Shown: one piece after another, positions 22,869-33,746 of the stretch | Numbering within the stretch: the stretch's first letter is position 1 | Layout: every line of letters starts with the position of its first letter | Source of the DNA: Limonium bicolor | Lineage: Eukaryota > Streptophyta > Magnoliopsida > Caryophyllales > Plumbaginaceae | Length of the DNA: 64,000 nt | Assembly: GCA_023374045.1 (NCBI GenBank) | Contig: CM041778.1 | Coordinates: 95,048,839-95,112,838 of the forward strand | Reading direction: 5' to 3' | Translations under genes and position numbers: made by a program | Notes under the pieces: model-generated | Seen by the model: the letters and a program-made list of their open reading frames with translations, nothing else | What the model was told of the DNA's origin: nothing | Database searches by the model: none

Positions 22869-24600
22869 ATGCCAAACACTCGAGCCAAAGGATCTCCACT
22901 TGTTAGTCCGAGACCCGAGCTCGAGCGTTCATTGTTGAGGGCCATCCGAACTGTGAAAAATTCAATCATGATGACCACCGGTGGTTGAAAACAACGGGAA
23001 CCAACAAAATGGCTCTCAAAGACTACAACCAGCCGGACACCGAAGGGAGACCTTCAGCCATAGTCCTACCGGAATTGACGCCTCAAGAGACCGGACAATG
23101 GGTATTCAAGACCCATTACATCACTGCTGTCCGGGATTTAGGAAAATTCAGTGGAGCAAATCCCGATGAGGCTCCCAACCACCTAAGTCAATTCCTCGAC
23201 TTTTGCAACTCATTTGGCAAAACTGGAAATGTTGACCAGAGGATACGCCTGCAGCTTCCCTCACTCACTGTCCGACTCTGCATCAAGATGGTATAGGAGC
23301 TTACCGTCAAAATCAATCCATACTTGGGCACAAATGGCTCAACAATTTCTTGCCAAGTATTACCCCACTAGTAGAACAAGGCAATTAATTGGAGAGATCA
23401 ATACCTTTTGCCAAGAACCGGGAGAGACGTTATACGATGCATGGGATAGATTCAAAAACATGTTGATGAATTGTTCCCACCACGGTTTGGACGACCAATC
23501 ACTATGTCTATCATTTTTCAACGGTCTCGATGACCAGAATAGACTACTTGTGAACTCCTCATCTGGAGGAAGCTTTATGACTAAGTCACCTCAAGAGGGG
23601 ATGGCACTCCTAGAGGAGATGACTAGTAACATAAGGCAATGGTCTAGGCAAAAGGGGAGAGCACCAAGAGCAGCTGGTCTCTTACATGTTGAACCCACCG
23701 ACCACCTTTCCGCTCAACTATCTTCACTCACCAAGATGGTGGAGAAGCTAGCTATAGCTCAAAAAGAAACAACAAAGTCTATAGCTTCTTCATCATCACC
23801 CTCTCCATCTACTTCTACTCCAATCCAAGAGGGGGTGCAATTTGCGGGGTCCTCACGAGACCCACTTTTACGAAGGCAAGGTTTATGCCGATCCACGTGA
23901 GGATGTAAACTTTGTAGGCAACCGCCCCGGATACAACTACAACCAACAAAACGCCCCATGGAGGAACCATCCAAACTTCTCATGGAGAAGTAATGACCAA
24001 ACCCAAGGGGGAGCTAGCAATGCTTCCAACAATCCCACGGGCTACCGGTCACAAGGGTCGACTCAAATGTCCAACCCACAAATGGGTTACCGACCACAAG
24101 GAGCACCTCCGGGCTTTCAACAACAACACCAACCACAACAACAACATCATCCTCCACCCACGGATGCCAATGCCGAGCTAAGAGACATGATGAAAAATCT
24201 TGTCTCGGCTGTGCACTCTAAAGCGGCTGACTTGGATGCTTTTAAAGCAAGTCAAGAAGCCACCAACAAAAGGGTTGAGTCCCAACTTGAAAGCATCTCT
24301 CAACAACTTGCTCAAAGACAACCGGGTGTTTTTCCAAGTCAAACGCAGCCCAATCCAAGAGAGCAAGCAAAAGCGGTAACACTAAGGAGTGGGAGACTCC
24401 TTGATCCATCATGCTCACATGAGGACATGAGGTCCCAAGAAGATGAAGCTCAAGAAGAAGAGCAAGAGATTGTTGAGGAACCACCACCTCCACCTAAGGA
24501 AGTTTCCAAGGAGAAGGAGTCTCTGAACCTTCTACTTCTACTACCTTGCAAAACATCTTCCCCCTCTTCCTTTTCCCAATAGACTCAAAAAGAAAAATTT
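22869..24600 (+). pseudogene. Athila gag (broken)
   Basis: The likely start is the ATG at 22869 (MPNTRAKGSPLVSPRPELE). The frame closes at 22986-22988 and reopens in another frame with ALKDYNQPD. The capsid-like core follows (FSGANPDEAPNHLSQFLDFC, then SASRWYRSLPSKSIHTWAQM, QQFLAKYYP and the ETLYDAWDRFK region). Further frame breaks lie near 23262, 23840 and 24550. The zinc-knuckle region after about 23840 is degenerate: GPHETHF is present but the spaced Cys residues are mostly lost. A Gln/Asn/Pro-rich tail follows (NFVGNRPGYNYNQQN, WRNHPNFSW), then a coiled-coil-like stretch near 24190-24310. The region flows into the protease segment. Family identification is firm; the protein is not made as one chain. 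Confidence 0.88.
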
Positions 24601-25290
24601 GGATGAACAATTTGGGAAGTTTCTAAGCATTTTCAAGAAATTAACAATTAATATTCCTTTTTCTGATGCTTTGAAACAGATGCCGATCTACGCTAAGTTC
24701 ATGAAGGACATCATAGCGAAAAAGATCGCTGGAGGAACAGAAACCGTTCACCTCACGAAGAAGTGTCGGCGGTTCTACAAAGAAGCCTACCTCCAAAGCT
24801 TGGAGATCCCGGTTTACCTATTGTCCCTGTTTATTGGTGAAATTGACTGTGGTAGTGGGTTATGTGATAGGTGCTAGTATCAATCTTATGCCTCTCTCAA
24901 CTTTTAATAAGCTTGGAATTGGTAAATGCACTCCCACTCCCATTCAATTGCAACTAGCGGATAGATCTTTGGTTGTCCCTAAAGGGAAGGTAGAAGACTT
25001 GGTAGTGACTGTTGGTTCATTTGTTTCCCAGCTGATTTCATTGTAATAGACATGGAAGAGGACCAGAGAGTGCCACTAATTTTGGGCAGACCTTTCATGA
25101 GAACTGCTAGGGCCCTCATAGATGTGGAGAAAGGCAAAATAATTCTGCGACTTCATGATGATAAATTAGAATTTGACATGTCTAAAGTAGTGAAGAGACC
25201 CTCACAGGCTGAGGCTGTTTTTGCTATAGATGTCGTAGATTCAATTGTGCAGGATCACTCTTCTCTCTTGTTAAAACTGATGCTCTTGAA
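24560..25290 (+). pseudogene. Athila protease region (broken)
   Basis: The segment starts with RLKKKNLDEQFGKFLSIFKK, a conserved gag-protease linker in Athila elements. The aspartic-protease active site lies at about 24862-24880. The catalytic Asp codon (GAT) and the following GASINLMPLS are in different frames, because the sequence is shortened right after the Asp. The second half has QLADRSLVVPKGKVEDLVV, a further frame break near 25030, then MEEDQRVPLILGRPFM and ALIDVEKGKI, the flap and C-terminal strands. Another frame change near 25270 separates it from the reverse transcriptase. The protease is inactive as written. Confidence 0.88.
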
Positions 25291-25343
25291 TTAGCTTTGT
25301 TTGAGGCTTGTGTTGAACAGGAATTTCACCCAGATAGATTGAA

Positions 25344-27034
25344 ATGGTGGTGGCTGAGTTGAACAGCAGATTTTCTGGCTATAGACCACGCTATCCACCA
25401 CCTGAACCATTGGAACGAGCTGCTCAGAAGCCGTTGCCGTCGGTTGAAAAGCCTCCCACTGTGGAGATGAAACTTCTACCTTCTCATTTAAAATATGTTT
25501 ATCTGACTGAACCTTGTGATCTACCTGTCATTATCTCCTCCTCCCTCACAGGTGAACAAGAGGACAGTTTGTTAAAGGTGCTTCGAAACCACAAGGGGGC
25601 AATTGGTTGGTCAATCTCCGATATAAAGGGTATCAATCCCCATTTCTGTACTCATCGAATCTTCATGGAGGACAACTACAAGCCACTGTTCAACCTCAAA
25701 GGCGGCTCAACCCGAATATGAAAGAGGTAGTTAAAAAAGAGGTCCTGAAGCTACTCGACTCCGGGATCATCTACCCCATATCCGACAGTCAATGGGTGAG
25801 TCCAACCCAAGTGGTACCAAAGAAAGGTGGAATCACGGTGGTGCCAAATAAAGAGGGTGAGCTGATCCCCCAAAGAACAACAACCGGTTGGAGAGTGTGC
25901 ATCGACTACCGGAAGTTGAATACGGCTACAAGAAAAGATCACTTCCCCTTGCCCTTCATCGACCAAATGCTAGAGAGGTTAGCCGGGCAAGACTTTTATT
26001 GCTTTCTTGATGGCTATTCGGGGTACTTCCAAATCCCCATAGCCCCTGAAGATCAAGAGAAGACCACCTTCACATGCCCTTATGGAACGTTCGCATATAG
26101 AAGAATGCCCTTCGGGTTATGCAATGCTCCCGCAACGTTCCAAAGGTGTATGATGGCAATCTTCTCCAACTTTATCGAAAAAAGCATGGAAGTTTTCATG
26201 GACGATTTCTCGGTCTTTGGGCTCAACTTCGACTCTTGCCTAGAGAATTTAGATGCCATTCTCTCCCGATGTGAGGAAACCAATCTAGTACTCAATTGGG
26301 AGAAATGCCATTTCATGGTGAGAGAAGGGATCGTCCTCGGGCACCAGATCTCCTCCAAAGGGATTGAAGTTGAGGCCCGGGCCAAGGTCGAAGTCATCGA
26401 GAAGCTACCACCACCCACTTCAGTTAGAGACATTAGAAGCTTTCTTGGCCATGCCGGGTTCTACAGAAGGTTCATCAAGGACTTTTCCAAAATCTCCAAA
26501 CCTCTGTGTGACCTTTTAGCCAAAGAGGCAAAATTTGACTTCAATGAAGACTGTCTGAAATCTTTCAACACTCTCAAGGAGTGCCTCATCTCACCCCCGA
26601 TAGTTGTGTCACCAGATTGGGGCCTTCCATTTGAAATAATGTGTGATGCAAGCGACTATGCAGTGGGGGCAGCCCTATGTCAAAAAAGGGAGAAGATTCT
26701 AAGAACTATCTACTATGCGAGCAAGACACTCAACGATGCTCAGAAAAACTATGCCACAACCGAAAAGGAGCTCCTAGCGGTTGTCTTTGCATTAGATAAG
26801 TTCCGTTCTTACCTCTTGGGCAGTAAGGTGATTGTGCATACGGACCACTCCGCCTTAAAATATTTGTTTGCTAAGGAGGACGCCAAGCCGAGGTTGTTGA
26901 GATGGATTTTGTTGCTGCAAGAGTTTGAGATTGAAATCCGAGATAAACCGGGTGTGCAGAATGTGGTGGCCGACCACCTCTCTCGCATGGAAGTGCCCGA
27001 TGAAGGTGTACCTATAAACGTTCTTTCCGGATGA
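25344..27034 (+). pseudogene. Athila reverse transcriptase and RNase H
   Basis: This is the best-preserved part of pol. A short open frame (25344-25721) carries the connector ([23 protein letters not shown]). A frame break near 25690 leads into a long frame ending at 27034. Reverse-transcriptase motifs in order are [52 protein letters not shown] and the catalytic [10 protein letters not shown]. The thumb region ([13 protein letters not shown]) follows. RNase H shows the catalytic positions in [31 protein letters not shown] and [11 protein letters not shown]. The frame closes just before the integrase by another one-base shift (about 27025). RT and RNase H catalytic residues are intact, so decay is by frameshift rather than active-site loss. 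Confidence 0.95.
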
Positions 27035-28362
27035 GACTATTTTTGTGATCAAGGAGGCTGATGACCCTTGGTATGCGGACTTCGCAAATTATTTGGCAAG
27101 GGGAGTGGTCCCACCGGAGATGACTTATCAACAAAGAAAGAAATTCTTTTCTGACGTCAAGAGGTATTTCTGGGAAGACTCTTTCCTTTTCAAAATTTGT
27201 GCTGATGGGGTGATCCGGAGATGTGTGCCCATGAGTGAAGTGCAGGAAATTCTGATTCACTGTCACTCGGGTGAAGCCGGAGGACACCACGGTCCGGCAC
27301 GAACAGCAGCCAAGATTCTTCAAGCCGGGTTTTTCTGGAAAACCCTTCATAAAGACTGCCACTCGTTCGTTGCCTCCTGTGACCAATGTCAGAGGCTTGG
27401 AAACACTTCTCGAAAGCATGAGATGCCGCTCAACATAATGATAGAGGTTGAGCCGTTTGATTTGTGGGGTATCGATTTCATGGGCCCCTTTCCATCTTCT
27501 TGCTCCAACTTGTTTATACTTGTGGCGGTCGATTATGTGACCAAGTGGGTTGAAGCAATTGCAACCCCGACTAATGATGCCAAGGTTGTGATAAAATTTC
27601 TGAAGAAAAATATTTTCACCCGGTTCGGGGTACCAAGAGCCATATTGAGTGATGGCGGGTCTCATTTTTGCAACAAACAATTTGAAGCGCTGATGAGTAA
27701 ATATGGAGTGAGACACAAGGTTGCCCTTCCTTATCACCCTCAATGTAATGGCCAAGCTGAGGTCACCAACAGAGAGCTTAAATGGATCCTCCAAAAGACT
27801 GTCAACTCCTCAAGGAAAGATTGGTCCATTAAGCTTGATGATGCATTGTGGGCATATAGGACCGCCTACAAAACTCCAATCGGTATGTCCCCGTTCCGGC
27901 TTGTCTATGGGAAGGCTTGTCATTTGCCGGTTGAACTAGCGCATAAGTCATATTGGGCGGGTGAAGGCCCTCAATTATGACTCAAGAGCGCCGGTGACAA
28001 GAGACGGTTCCAATTGACCGAGTTAGAAGAGATTCGGGAGGAAGCCTACGAAATAACCGCATCTATAAAAAAGGCCAAGAAATGGCATGATAAGATGATT
28101 ATGAAGCGGGAGTTTCACGAAGGTGACCGGGTTCTCCTCTACAACTCAAGGTTGAAGTTGTTCCCCGGTAAGCTAAAGTCTCATTGGGCTGGCCCTTTCA
28201 CTGTCACAAAGGTCACCCCTTATGGAGCTTATGAGCTGAAGAATGTCAAGGGGAGACTTTCATGGTCAACGGTTCTCGGCTAAAGCATTATCATGGAGGA
28301 GACATCCAAAAGGTTGAAGCTTGGGCTCTTTACTTAAGAGACCCTCCAGGTTCCCTCTAACC
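27030..28362 (+). pseudogene. Athila integrase (core intact, C-terminus frameshifted)
   Basis: The frame 27045-27980 holds the HHCC zinc-binding domain ([17 protein letters not shown] to CDQCQR) and the DDE core: first Asp in [10 protein letters not shown], second in LSDGGSHF, Glu in [12 protein letters not shown]. The following [20 protein letters not shown] is conserved. An extra base in the GGGCGGGTG run near 27960 ends the frame. The C-terminal GPF-type domain continues in other frames (LEEIREEAYE, KKWHDKMI, GDRVLLYNSRLKLFPGKLKS, WAGPFTV), and the last residues (NG-RLKHYHGG) come after another shift near 28262. It would insert element DNA into the genome if whole. Confidence 0.93.
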
Positions 28363-28590
28363 CTCACTATGGTCTAGCCAAAGACCTTAAAAAGACGGGC
28401 AGCTTTCCGGGAGACAACCCGGACTATTGTCACTTTTAGCTTGCATTATTTTCTCATTCGAGTTATGTTAGTTGTTTGCTATATGCTTGATTTATTGTGT
28501 GTTCTGGGTGTTTTTGCTTGTTGAATCTGTTTGTGATTGATGATAAGTGTTGTGGGCAAGAAAACAAACATTTTGGTGAAATTCTGGTCT
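28363..28590 (+). other. Spacer after pol
   Basis: This short non-coding stretch after the end of pol has no motif recognised beyond AT-rich sequence leading into the hairpin array. Confidence 0.5.
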
Positions 28591-28840
28591 CGACCGACCT
28601 TAGGACCGAACTTGCAAGGTCGGTCGAGTCCCAGATTTCAAACCCGCCAAGCTACTGACTTCGACCGACCTTGCGACCGGACTTGCAAGGTCGGTCGGAT
28701 TGAAAATTTTCAAACCCGAAACATTCTGGAATGGACCGACCTTGCGACCGGACTTGCAAGGTCGGTCGGACTGAAAAATTTCGAAATCAAACCCTTCTGG
28801 AATGGACCGACCTTGCGACCGGACATGCAAGGTCGGTCCG
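28591..28840 (+). repeat. Four-copy 71-bp hairpin repeat, internal copy of the LTR cassette
   Basis: Copies at about 28591-28626, 28661-28698, 28732-28769 and 28803-28839 are spaced 70-71 bp. Each has GACCGACCTT and AAGGTCGGTC arms around the GCGACCGGACTTG loop. Spacers contain AAATTT and AAACCC segments. The same motif stands upstream of the promoter in both LTRs, and here it stands upstream of a CT-rich leader. Confidence 0.92.
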
Positions 28841-28849
28841 GCGAAAAAT

Positions 28850-29198
28850 TTTGAAAAAAAAAAGAAAACGCGCGTTTTCTTTCTTTCTTTTCTTTCCTTT
28901 CTTCCCTTTTCTTTCTTCTTCCTCGCGCACCCGACACCATCCTCCATCACCATTGCTCCTTCTCTTCCTCTCTCTCTCGCGCGCAACACCACTCCACCGA
29001 CCAGCCCTCGCCGTCGCCCCTGCTCCGACGCCGCACTGCCACCGCGGTCGCGCCACCAAAGCCACACCAGCGCCGCCACACTCACTCACACCCAGCCCCT
29101 CTCTCCATTCGAAACCCTAAACCCCCAATCGAATTCCATTTCGATTGTAGCCCAAACTCTGTTAAATTTCAACTTCTTTTCCACATCTAAACACCTAG
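28850..29198 (+). promoter_or_regulatory. CT-rich leader resembling a plant gene 5' UTR (putative first exon)
   Basis: A pyrimidine-rich stretch (TTTCTTTCTTTTC, CTTCCTCTCTCTCTCGCG) is followed by a GC-rich segment and AAACCCTAAACCCC. It ends at a good splice donor, CTAG|GTATGT, at 29198/29199. Nothing in it looks like conserved protein. Its composition differs sharply from the flanking retroelement and is like the leader of a host gene. It may be a captured promoter and exon. Confidence 0.5.
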
Positions 29199-29882
29199 GT
29201 ATGTGATTCTAACTCTACATTGTCCTTTTGTAAATTTTTCGAGCAAGTTACATTTTGGGCTAGATTTAGGTCGAACCAAACAGAGCCTTAGGTGGGAAAT
29301 TGTGATTTTTGCAAATATGTGGATTTGGATTGTGTTGAATAATTAATTAGGGACTTTGTGTGAGTTTGGAGATTAAAATTGTGCAATTTGGTGGTTCCAA
29401 GCATAAATTGGTGACTAATGTCTTAAATTAAATAATGTTTGTTTAGCATTATTCAAAGGTGTTTTAATGTATGCTGATTGCTTTGTGAATGATGCTGGAT
29501 GCCTAAAGCCATTGAGCCTATATGCATTTTGTGGTTGCAGTTGTGACACCTAAATTGTGAAACCTTGATAAATTGGTAGTGTGCTTAGTGGGGAGTTATC
29601 ATTTTGATTGCAATTGTTAGTGGGCTACTTGGTGAGCTGCATGGTACCCTTTTGGGTGAAAGTGTGGAGGTTCTTAGAACCGAGGAATGATAGAAAAACA
29701 GGGGGACTCTGGCAAATATTTTTCCAAACAACTGTCGTTTCTTTTGCTCCTTCCTGCGTTTCATGCTTCATATTGTACTATTTGCTTATTGTCAACCTAG
29801 TTACTTTCTAACAGTTTACTGGTTGTTATTTGTGTTGTTTTTGTTTTGCTTCTTTTTTCTTTTCTTTTCATTGTTTTTGCAG
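29199..29882 (+). other. Putative intron of the extra ORF
   Basis: The donor is GTATGT at 29199. The acceptor is a long T-rich tract ending TTTTTGCAG at 29882. The interior is AT-rich with many stops, unlike the GC-rich sequences on both sides. The 684-bp length is ordinary for a plant intron. Confidence 0.6.
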
Positions 29883-31008
29883 CAACAAGGCCCACCGACA
29901 ACGCCGTGCTAGGAGGAACCAGGCTGCTCAGAACCTAGAGCTTGGCCACCCCATCGGCCTACTCGATGGCGTCTTCATCAATGAAGAGGCCCGCCGTTGG
30001 TTCACCTCCCCCAAGTGACGGGAGATTGTTCGGGAGCGACCGGTGGATCCGGCTCTGATTGCAGACCTCGAGCTCCAGCCACACTTCGACTTCCTGGGCT
30101 GGGGCTGCGTGCTCACCATGGGTGGCCAATACCACCCCCGACTCATCAAAGAATTTTATGCGAATGCGGCGGTCAGCAGACAGCCGAAGGAGATCACCTC
30201 CGTGGTCAGTGGTCGTGCCATAGCCATCCGTCGGTGGCATGTGCACCAGTTCTTTCAGCTCCGCGATGATGACCTCGACCACATCTCCGTCATCCACCCG
30301 GGCGACCTCATCGCCAGCCACCACCGCTACCTTGCTGACCTCCCGGTCCAGACACGTCGGAAAAATCAGGCCGGGACGGATGTTAGGGTCACTATGACCC
30401 TCAACATGGTGAGCAACCCGCTGAAGAGGGCCATCCTTGCGATCCTCCATCATAATGTCATCCCGCGCGACAGCAAGGATCTCACCTCCAGGGACTGTTT
30501 TCTCATGGACTATTTGGTAGCCCTAGACCCCGAGAAGGCGCTCTCCTTATCCGCTCTCATCTTCGACCACCTCTGCCACATCATCGCGAAGAAGGAAACC
30601 CATCACTTGGGTTTTCCTTACTTTTTGGAGATGCAGTTGGTTCGTTGTGGTGTGTGACCCGGAGCAGATGAGGCAGCTAGCCTACACGTGGACCCGATCT
30701 GCGACACTACTATGCGGAAGATGGGATTCTATCGTGATGAGGACGGGTGGCACAAGACGACCGCCGAGCATCGACAGCGCCGGGGTGCATCATCCTCTTC
30801 TGGTGCCTCCTCCTCCACTGCTGCACCTGGGCCGTTCCTCGCCCTGCCACCTCCACCCCCGACCGGAGCGGTGACCCCGGAGCAGCTCGCGCTGTTCGAG
30901 AGGCAGATGGCCGAGCACCGGCGTCTCATGGAGGAGCACCAGCGCCAGATGGAGGCCTATTGGCAGCATGTTCGCGAGCATGGTGGTGCACCCCCCCCCC
31001 CCCAGTAG
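29883..31008 (+). pseudogene. Athila extra ORF in the env-like position (putative plant transposon protein family)
   Basis: One reading frame runs from the splice acceptor to the TAG at 31006-31008, about 375 codons. It is interrupted only by TGA codons at 30016-30018 and 30655-30657. Before the first stop it has EEARRWFTSP. After it come PHFDFLGWG and RLIKEFYANAAV, followed by an IRRWHVHQFFQL segment. The FYAN motif and flanking pattern are those of the plant 'putative plant transposon protein' domain found beside Athila pol. After the second stop it has MRKMGF, Ser/Ala- and Pro-rich linkers and a coiled-coil-like EQLALFERQMAEHRRLMEEH, ending in a run of Pro from a long C tract. No membrane segment is obvious. 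Function in the family is unknown. Both TGAs can arise by a single transition. Confidence 0.8.
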
Positions 31009-32350
31009 CCTCTTCCGATCCTGGGATGCTGCTTTTGTTTCTCTGCTATTAAATCTGTCTCTGGCTTGCTTGTTAGGCTGTTAGACTATGTTATGATATT
31101 TCTGATGTTTGTACTTTCAATTTCCTTTCCTTTCTCGTACTCGTACTCGTACTGATATTTTGCGCTATGGTGCCTTACGCACCTTTTTGACTCCTCTGCT
31201 ATGGGACTCTTGTGTGAGTCCCCCTATGATTATCTAACGATGGCACTAACGCGAATTCTCTGGAATCCATGTTGCGCCTATTTTCTTTTTGGTTTTGCAT
31301 TGTAGATATATCAACTTACCTCGAGAACACCCCATCGTGAGCTAGGAAAAATACAAGAGAACCTCTTGTCAATTTTTCCTGGGCCATTCGACTCTTCCTG
31401 TCGGAGCTAGCGCGTACCTGAATATGCACACTGGCAAGTGTGGGGGAATACCTCCAACTCATCTTTCTCAGGGGAGTATTAGTTCTCTCCACTTATCCAC
31501 TTTATATAATGCAAAACACTTTCGGATTACTCCATGTCTAGTGCTACCAAAAAGGTCTTCTGTTGTTTTTCCATAAGCTATTCTTTGAACAATGCGGACA
31601 TTGTCCCATTCAAGTGTGGGGGAGACGACCTTTTCTAGTTGCTGCACTAAGTCAATTTTCTCATAATGATCTATAGCTTCAGTTGGGAGTTATGTTTATA
31701 GTAAGCAAGTTTTTCTTTGAATTCTTGGAATTTTCCACCGAACTTTTTTTTTTCAAAGGTTCTCTCTTGAGGAGCACTTAGGTGCGGTGTGATCATAAAT
31801 CCATTTCGTGATGAATTTTTATTGCTTAGGGGTTCCTTCTACCTTCTTATCTAGGGATTGCTAAGGGGTGCTTCCTTGTGAAAAAAAAACACAAAAAAAA
31901 CAAAACAAAGAAAGAGACAAAGAGGATCTTGAGAGACACCATAGGTAACCAACAAATGAGAGATGAATGTTCATTGAAGCAAGGCAAAATGCCAATTTAC
32001 CTCTCCTCATCTCTTGTTGCGAAAGTGAATCAACTGCAAATCTCTATTTCTCCTTTTGTTTTCCCTCAATGCCCATTCTTGAGAGAAGTTGGCCATGGTA
32101 AAAGTTCTCCAAGTTCCATAATCTGTAAAAACTCGGAAGCACTCTAGATCATACCCCGAAACTCTATATTTTCATTTGCCCTAAGCACACCCATGTCATC
32201 ATGAGAAGGTTGATTGCACTCCTCTTGAGGTTTTTCACAAATTTTGCTCACTGAAACTCAAGAACTCATCTAAACACTTGCTTGCTTTAAATGTTCCTTC
32301 TTGTTGTGGGTCCTTAGCTAATTTTGCTTGGGGACAAGCAAATGGATAAG
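31009..32350 (+). other. Athila 3' non-coding region with decoy G-rich tracts
   Basis: This region is non-coding, with a short CTCGTA microsatellite at about 31135-31152. The motif AAGTGTGGGGGA occurs at about 31436, 31612 and 32348. Only the last lies next to the LTR. An ORF at 31878-32147 is Lys-rich and low-complexity at its start and matches nothing recognised. Confidence 0.6.
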
Positions 32351-32362
32351 TGTGGGGGAGTT
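32348..32362 (+). other. Polypurine tract of the Athila element
   Basis: AAGTGTGGGGGAGTT lies immediately before the 3' LTR and is the expected plus-strand primer. Two similar tracts lie further upstream. Confidence 0.8.
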
Positions 32363-33746
32363 TGATAAGTGGTGGAATAATGCTCTCTCAAGGTCTTTAT
32401 TCGTCATCATTTTATTTGGCGCATGACTTATTTCACCACTTTATGGAGTATTTGTGTGTTTATTAGTGATCTTACACTTTTGGCTTGTTCAAATAGGTAA
32501 TTACTCATTAGAGTACATTTTGAGAGCTTTATATGAGAAAGCATCAATGTTCGAGCACCTCGGGAAGGATGCCTAGCCAACGGGAAGCATTGGGAGAGTT
32601 CTGGCACAGAAAAAATGACATTCTGGGGCCGACCGACCTTGGGACCGACCTTGCAAGGTCGGTCCGGCTCTGTTCATTCGATCCCAGAACTCACTGGAAT
32701 CGACCGACCTTGCGACCAGACTTGCAAGGTCGGTCGAGCTTAAAATCTGTCACGTGCTCCCGTCTGAAAGGGTCCGACCGACCTTGCGACCGGACTTGCA
32801 AGGTCGGTCGGACGGAATTTTTGCCCAGAATTCTCTGTTTAAAGGCTGCATTTTGGGGCTCCCTTCCTCATTATCAAATTCACCTGACTCCAACCCTAAA
32901 CAGACGAGAAAGAGGCGAAAATAGAAGAGAAAAAAAGAGGAGAGAGAAGAGAAGAAAGGAGGAAGAAGGAAGTGAAGATCTCTACCTCCATTGAAGCTTG
33001 GAAGCTCCTCCAATGGCTAATTCTTCCTTTTCTTTGCTCTTTCCTCTAGCTATGTCTAAGTAGTTCCATTTGTATCCTAGGATGAGGGTTTGAACCCATT
33101 TTGCTCATTGAATGCTAGAAACCTAACTCATCAATTACTCTTGTTTTATTCTCTTCAATATCAATTAATGCACTAAACTGATCTCTTATTGCATTTATGG
33201 TGGTTCCATTCAATATTTGAGCTTGAGTTTGGAACTAGACCAAGAAGGGAGTAAACCCTAACCTTTACTTTCTTGATTTTGGAAGTAAATGCTTGGGGTG
33301 GGCTATTTTTAAGAGTGTTTGCTTAATGCTATTTGATGACTTGAACCTCCTTAATTAAGGGGTTTGATTATTTAGGTAAGAATTGGATTTCCCATGATTT
33401 GGGGATTCATGAGCTAAACTCTAATAGGCACTGAGATGATGAGTTATGATTTTGAAGTTCTTTGAGTGAATTGGGTGATTCCCACTATCCTAGGGTACTC
33501 TCTCCATCCATACCATTCACAAACATTTTACTGCTTTTATTGCATTTTAGTTAACAAAACAAACAACCAAGCTTGCCTCTGGCTAAACCCCCATTTTACT
33601 ATTATTTTGCACTTAACTATTATACCGAAGCTCGGGATTTAGAAACCAATTTCCTTGTGGATACGACACTTGTTTTACTGCAACGAATTGGGTGCACTTG
33701 CCCATTTTAGCTAGGTTTAATTACTATGTATGTAATTTTCCCAACA
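32363..33746 (+). repeat. 3' LTR of the Athila element
   Basis: It is 1384 bp with the same ends as the 5' LTR and the same three hairpin repeats (about 32629-32812), TATA-like TTTAAAGG and CT/GA-rich tract. The largest difference is a four-base insertion near 33300. Confidence 0.95.

Noticed and set aside
27012..27794. 260-codon minus-strand ORF
   Set aside because: It is antisense to the well-supported integrase and has no recognisable domain.
28591..28840. CRISPR-like or bacterial repeat array with palindromic repeats
   Set aside because: Spacers are themselves similar copies, the period includes the hairpin, and the array lies inside a retrotransposon.
28600..29085. 161-codon minus-strand ORF rich in Arg, Gly and Lys
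   Set aside because: It is the reverse of the hairpin array and CT-rich leader; composition-driven, with no domain.
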